From Ruminococcus sp. (GTDB lineage: Bacteria; Bacillota; Clostridia; Oscillospirales; Acutalibacteraceae), in NCBI GenBank assembly GCA_017473775.1, contig JAFUJH010000062.1, forward strand, positions 1-46,046: a DNA stretch of 46,046 nucleotides. The letters run 5' to 3'. Positions 43,086-46,046 of this stretch are shown here, one piece after another. Made by a program: the position numbers and the translations under genes. Position 1 is the stretch's first letter. The number at the start of each line of letters is the position of its first letter. The notes beneath the pieces were generated by a model. The model made no database searches and was not told where the DNA came from. It saw only the letters and a list, made by a program, of their open reading frames with translations.

Positions 43086-43534
43086 GCGATTGGGCCGCGT
43101 GGGACGTCGTCTTTAATCTCAACATTATAGTTGAACTTACCAGACCAGGTGCCGAACAGAGCATTCTCGATAGCTTCAACCTCAACTTCTCTTCCCAGGG
43201 CAATATCAGTAGTATTGTCACCAGGTATTGTAAAGGTTTGGAATATAACATCCAATGTTTTTGTGTCCTGAGTGTCGATGCTGTTGGTCAATGTAACTGT
43301 TGCATCGGCTGTAACAGTCAGCACGCGGTTGCTTGCCCATGTACCCTCTACGATGACGGAGCCACTTTCACCAGGAGCCAATTCAGCTGGAACAGTTACT
43401 GTATATTGCTCAGTACCTGTGCCAGTATATGAAACTGCGGTGCCTTGTGTGTAGTCTACATCGGCTGCATATACCATTGGTACGACTGATACCAACATCA
43501 ATGCGGCCAGGGCTAAACTAAGAATCTTTTTCAT
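43082..43534 (-). CDS. Secreted beta-rich protein of unknown function
   Basis: About 150 residues from ATG 43534, 8 bp after GAGAGG; the longer frame to 43585 has no ribosome site. A signal peptide (1-24, MVYA-AD) is followed by a Thr/Val-rich domain with alternating hydrophobic residues (QYTVTVPAELAPGESGSVIVEG, WASNRVLTVTADATVTL), typical of an Ig-like or pilin-like beta-sandwich. No sorting motif, one hydrophobic segment only. Possibly a surface or conjugation-related cell-contact protein. It lies between two copies of a 15-bp sequence with hairpins. Confidence 0.72.
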   Translation of the reverse strand: MKKILSLALAALMLVSVVPMVYAADVDYTQGTAVSYTGTGTEQYTVTVPAELAPGESGSVIVEGTWASNRVLTVTADATVTLTNSIDTQDTKTLDVIFQTFTIPGDNTTDIALGREVEVEAIENALFGTWSGKFNYNVEIKDDVPRGPIA

Positions 43535-43610
43535 GAAAAATACCTCTCTTTTATTATTTTTTGCTTCTTTCAAAGCTAAAAACATTATAGAATATTAAAA
43601 ACGAAATGGG

Positions 43611-43658
43611 TGGGCAGCAGAAAACCAGGCTATTTTTAGCCTGGTTTTTTGTTGCCCA
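43611..43658. repeat. Long palindrome between divergent genes
   Basis: AAAACCAGGCTA/TAGCCTGGTTTT (43621-43632, 43637-43648) around TTTT, extended by TGGGCA/TGCCCA (43611-16, 43653-58). It could terminate in both directions or mark an element part. Between it and 43831 I see no gene. Confidence 0.65.
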
Positions 43659-43831
43659 TCCACATTTTTTGCTTGCAACTATAATACCGCAAGAAGACTT
43701 TTTCGGCCCTGGTCGGTCTTCTATATTTTTTACATCCAAATGTAAAGGAAAGTCTATTGATAATATACGGGATGCTCTAGTGTTATAGTAGGTACTGTTA
43801 TAGCTGCATCCTGTTGAAAGGTGTGGTTATT

Positions 43832-45445
43832 ATGGCTAACAAATTGAAAAGAACTGTGCTGTCAAAATATATGCATGGTTTGGGTTTTGAATCCATACCA
43901 CCGCATGAGTTCTACAGAGCAATGTTTCCATCTGGAGAACTCATCGAGTGGTGTCCGAATCCTAAATACCAGGATGAAACCGAATGGAAGTATAATGCTG
44001 TACTCCTTCAGTTTACAGACAAGACTAGAACTGTTCCCAAAAGATGCAAGCTTACTGGTGATACCATCTATGTAGAGAAACCTATTGTTAAAAGGCATAT
44101 GGTATTTGATGACTTACTTGCCATAGACAGAGTACTGGAGCAAGCAAATAAAACTGGTAACTTCTGTTGTATGGCTCCAATCTCATATTGTGGAAGAAAT
44201 CGTTCTGCTAAGAATGAACGATTCCTTTATGTCCTTACAATAGAGATTGACCATCTAATCACAGAAAAGGTACCAGGTAAAAGAGATAAGTTTCAAAAGG
44301 GTATGCGTAATCTGTTGCACCAATGGGGTTATAACAATACCCCCAGATGGACTAAGGGTCTATATCAGCCACCAACAGCAGTTACTTGTTCTGGCAGCGG
44401 TGTACATTTGCATTGGTTCCTTAAAGAGCCATATCCGCTGTTCGGTAAAAAAAGCAGCCTGGGTGAATCGGACTATGCTTTTCAATGGGACGAGTTTCGC
44501 CGCAAGTTTACAAACTACATATGGAACGATGCAGTTTCTAATGGCTGGGTAGAACAAGAATCCCACAGCCAGGCTTTTCGTTTAGTGGGTTCTACATCAA
44601 AACAAGGCCACCTGGTAGAAGCCTTTTGGGTAACGGGCAAGCGGTATTCCATAGAAGAACTGTTTGACCAAAAGGGCTTTGCTGTTGGTGACCGCATGGA
44701 ACCAGCACCCAGAGAGGGCTGGTATACTACCACCAAAAAGGATTTTGACCTAACCAAGAAGAAAGAGAAAATCGAAACACCCAAAATGCTTGAAGCCAAA
44801 GCTTTATATCCAGAATGGTACCAACGCAGAATAGTAGAAAAAAGGCCCCCTCTGGCCCCTGGCAGTTGGGAAGCTTCTGTAAATGTGTATAACTGGTATA
44901 AAGCCCTTATCCAAGACCGCCCAACAGTTGGCTGCCGATACTGGCGGCTTTACACCTTGGCCCAGTATGGAGCCAAGTGTGGCATCCCGTATGAACAGGT
45001 TGCAGCCGATTGCGTGGAAATAGGAGAACTGTTCAAAACAGTAGGTGAAGAAAAGCCCTTTATGGATTGGGAGATTCAAAAGGCAGCGCTGACCTATTTC
45101 CAGCCCAATGCAGCCGAAAGCAAGATTGATTTCATAACCAGACGGGCGCAAGTGACCATCCATAAAAACAAACGGAATTTCAATAAACAATATGACCATC
45201 TCCAGGCACCGACCCTGGTTAATAAGCAGACGGGCCGCCCTGTTTCAAATGTATGCAAGGCCAATAGAGAATTGACCCTTCAGTATATGCGTGAGAATGG
45301 CCAAATCCATGGCCGTCCGCCTGGTTCTGGGTCAAAACGGGAAGCTATTGAAGAATGGCAGCTTGCTAATCCAGGCGGCACAAAAATGGAGTGTCACAGA
45401 GCAACAGGCATTTCCAGGCCCACCATTGATAAATGGTGGCAATAA
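43832..45445 (+). CDS. Primase-like (AEP-type) replication protein with C-terminal HTH
   Basis: 537 residues from ATG 43832 (AAAGGTG 8-9 bp upstream; a TTG at 43814 is less likely). Features fit an archaeo-eukaryotic-primase-like domain: LTIEIDH (about 135-141) as the acidic motif, SGSGVHLHWF (187-196) as the His motif, and the AFRLVGSTSKQGHLVEAFW segment (about 245-265). A helical middle part follows (about 330-430). The C-terminus has GRPPGSGSKREAI and a helix-turn-helix (MECHRATGISRPTIDKWWQ). Primase-HTH proteins initiate or support replication of plasmids, phages and integrated elements. Not assigned to a named family; the call is from motifs only. Confidence 0.55.
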   Translation: MANKLKRTVLSKYMHGLGFESIPPHEFYRAMFPSGELIEWCPNPKYQDETEWKYNAVLLQFTDKTRTVPKRCKLTGDTIYVEKPIVKRHMVFDDLLAIDRVLEQANKTGNFCCMAPISYCGRNRSAKNERFLYVLTIEIDHLITEKVPGKRDKFQKGMRNLLHQWGYNNTPRWTKGLYQPPTAVTCSGSGVHLHWFLKEPYPLFGKKSSLGESDYAFQWDEFRRKFTNYIWNDAVSNGWVEQESHSQAFRLVGSTSKQGHLVEAFWVTGKRYSIEELFDQKGFAVGDRMEPAPREGWYTTTKKDFDLTKKKEKIETPKMLEAKALYPEWYQRRIVEKRPPLAPGSWEASVNVYNWYKALIQDRPTVGCRYWRLYTLAQYGAKCGIPYEQVAADCVEIGELFKTVGEEKPFMDWEIQKAALTYFQPNAAESKIDFITRRAQVTIHKNKRNFNKQYDHLQAPTLVNKQTGRPVSNVCKANRELTLQYMRENGQIHGRPPGSGSKREAIEEWQLANPGGTKMECHRATGISRPTIDKWWQ

Positions 45446-45450
45446 GAAAA

Positions 45451-45480
45451 CCCAGGCTACAAAGCCTGGGCATTTATATT
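45451..45480 (+). terminator. Terminator after the primase-like gene
   Basis: CCCAGGCT (45451-45458) pairs with AGCCTGGG (45463-45470), loop ACAA, then a moderately T-rich CATTTATATTT. Confidence 0.75.
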
Positions 45481-45592
45481 TCTCTGGCTTCGGTTTTTGA
45501 GCCAATGACCATAGACGGGCCTTGCCTGTCTATATTGGCGCACTCTGCACTTTTTCAAATGCGAGTGAATCCAAAACCCCACCGCACATAAA

Positions 45593-45622
45593 CTGTTAGA
45601 CAAATTGGAATTTGACTAACAG
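45593..45622. repeat. 30-bp near-perfect palindrome
   Basis: CTGTTAG-A-CAAATT-GG-AATTTG-A-CTAACAG. The only unpaired bases are the two A and the central GG. No T tract follows, so it looks more like a protein-binding or recombination site than a terminator. The surrounding 45481-45638 has no ORF, only two weaker hairpins near 45485 and 45510. Confidence 0.6.
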
Positions 45623-45638
45623 CTTTGCATCTTACAAC

Positions 45639-46046
45639 TTAGCTATAGAGGTCTATTAGAACGGCTCTACATGGAGAACCGTCTGCACCTGATAAATTCA
45701 ACGGTGCAGCATTCAAGAAATAAACACCTTCCGACACCTCTAATAAACGAATTCCTTCAAGCAAGATAACATTGGCACCCAAGAGTGCAAGATGGACTGC
45801 CATTGGGGTACTTTGTGGACCGATTGTCTGGGATTCATTTCCCAGAAGTAAAATATTGGAAGAGGCAAATACCTTCGCAGCCTCTAATGACACTTCAACA
45901 TCTCCTTTAATTAGAATTCACTTTGCCGCTTCTGGGTTCTGTTTTTTTGCTTTTTCAAGTATCTGGGAAGCATTATCACCCGTGACAATCCCATGATGCT
46001 CTGCCACATAAGCCATTCCCACATATGCCTCTAAACATATCTCATC
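45639..46046 (-). pseudogene. Cyclase-family (kynurenine formamidase-like) gene, nonsense-interrupted and partial
   Basis: One minus-strand frame from the window edge reads LEAYVGMAYVAEHHGIVTGD..., meets TGA at 45920-45918 (after NPEAAK), and continues ILIKGDVEVSLEAAKVF to GNESQTIGPQSTPMAVHLAL and SPCRAVLIDL with a stop at 45639. The C-terminal part matches cyclase-family metal hydrolases (PF04199 type). The joined frame is consistent with a single CGA-to-TGA change. A GTG restart after AAAGGAGATG (near 45893) could make an 84-residue fragment lacking the N-terminal metal site. The 5' end is outside the window. Confidence 0.65.

Overview
The window looks like chromosome from a low-to-mid GC Gram-positive gut anaerobe of the Ruminococcus/Oscillospiraceae type. 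The supporting signs are strong AGGAGG-type ribosome binding sites, TTGNNN-17-TATAAT promoters, a DUF1540 protein, a CHAP-dockerin protein (a cellulosome-type module), an (S/N)PxTG-like wall sorting signal, a UvrX/YolD pair and several well-placed TTG start codons. This is inference from protein families; there is no rRNA marker in the window.

Layout. 1-5.3 kb (minus strand): a partial membrane-anchored surface protein, then an operon recD2-comFC-mreB with its own promoter and terminator, then a small membrane protein. 5.4-5.6 kb: a DUF1540 protein. 5.8-29 kb (plus strand): a large exopolysaccharide/capsule locus. Its order is Wzz-like co-polymerase, BY-kinase, PHP phosphatase, a sortase-type wall protein, an LCP ligase, a priming sugar transferase, five further glycosyltransferases, an acyltransferase, a radical SAM/SPASM enzyme and a Wzy-like polymerase. 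After a terminator come a giant secreted phosphodiester-glycosidase protein with seven ~68-residue repeats, a membrane-anchored tyrosine phosphatase, a Wzx-like flippase and GalE. Together these form a Wzx/Wzy pathway with phospho-tyrosine control and extracellular processing and anchoring.

29-33 kb (minus strand): sbcD-sbcC, convergent with galE. 33.1-38.5 kb (plus strand): the most interesting part. A PafBC-like overlapping pair of WYL regulators is followed by ~790 bp without a gene. That gap holds a palindromic repeat/terminator and two candidate structured RNAs, one with a canonical tRNA T-arm. Then come an SPFH (band-7) protein with a triplicated N-terminal motif and an RtcB RNA ligase. 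I read this as a WYL-controlled RNA-repair island with resident tRNA-mimic RNA.

38.5-42.3 kb: a CHAP-dockerin secreted protein, a Y-family polymerase (UvrX type) behind a promoter that carries a LexA-like box, its YolD partner, a decayed small gene, a 44-residue gene and a small HTH regulator. 42.4-42.7 kb: three tRNA genes (Ile-UAU, Glu-UUC, Glu-CUC), two with stem defects. 42.7-46.0 kb: accessory DNA with a different feel. It holds a small mobile-element-type protein running into the tRNA, a secreted beta-rich protein between similar hairpins, a primase-like/HTH protein, a 30-bp palindrome and a nonsense-interrupted cyclase gene that runs off the window. No integrase or transposase is visible there. 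No CRISPR array or rRNA was seen.
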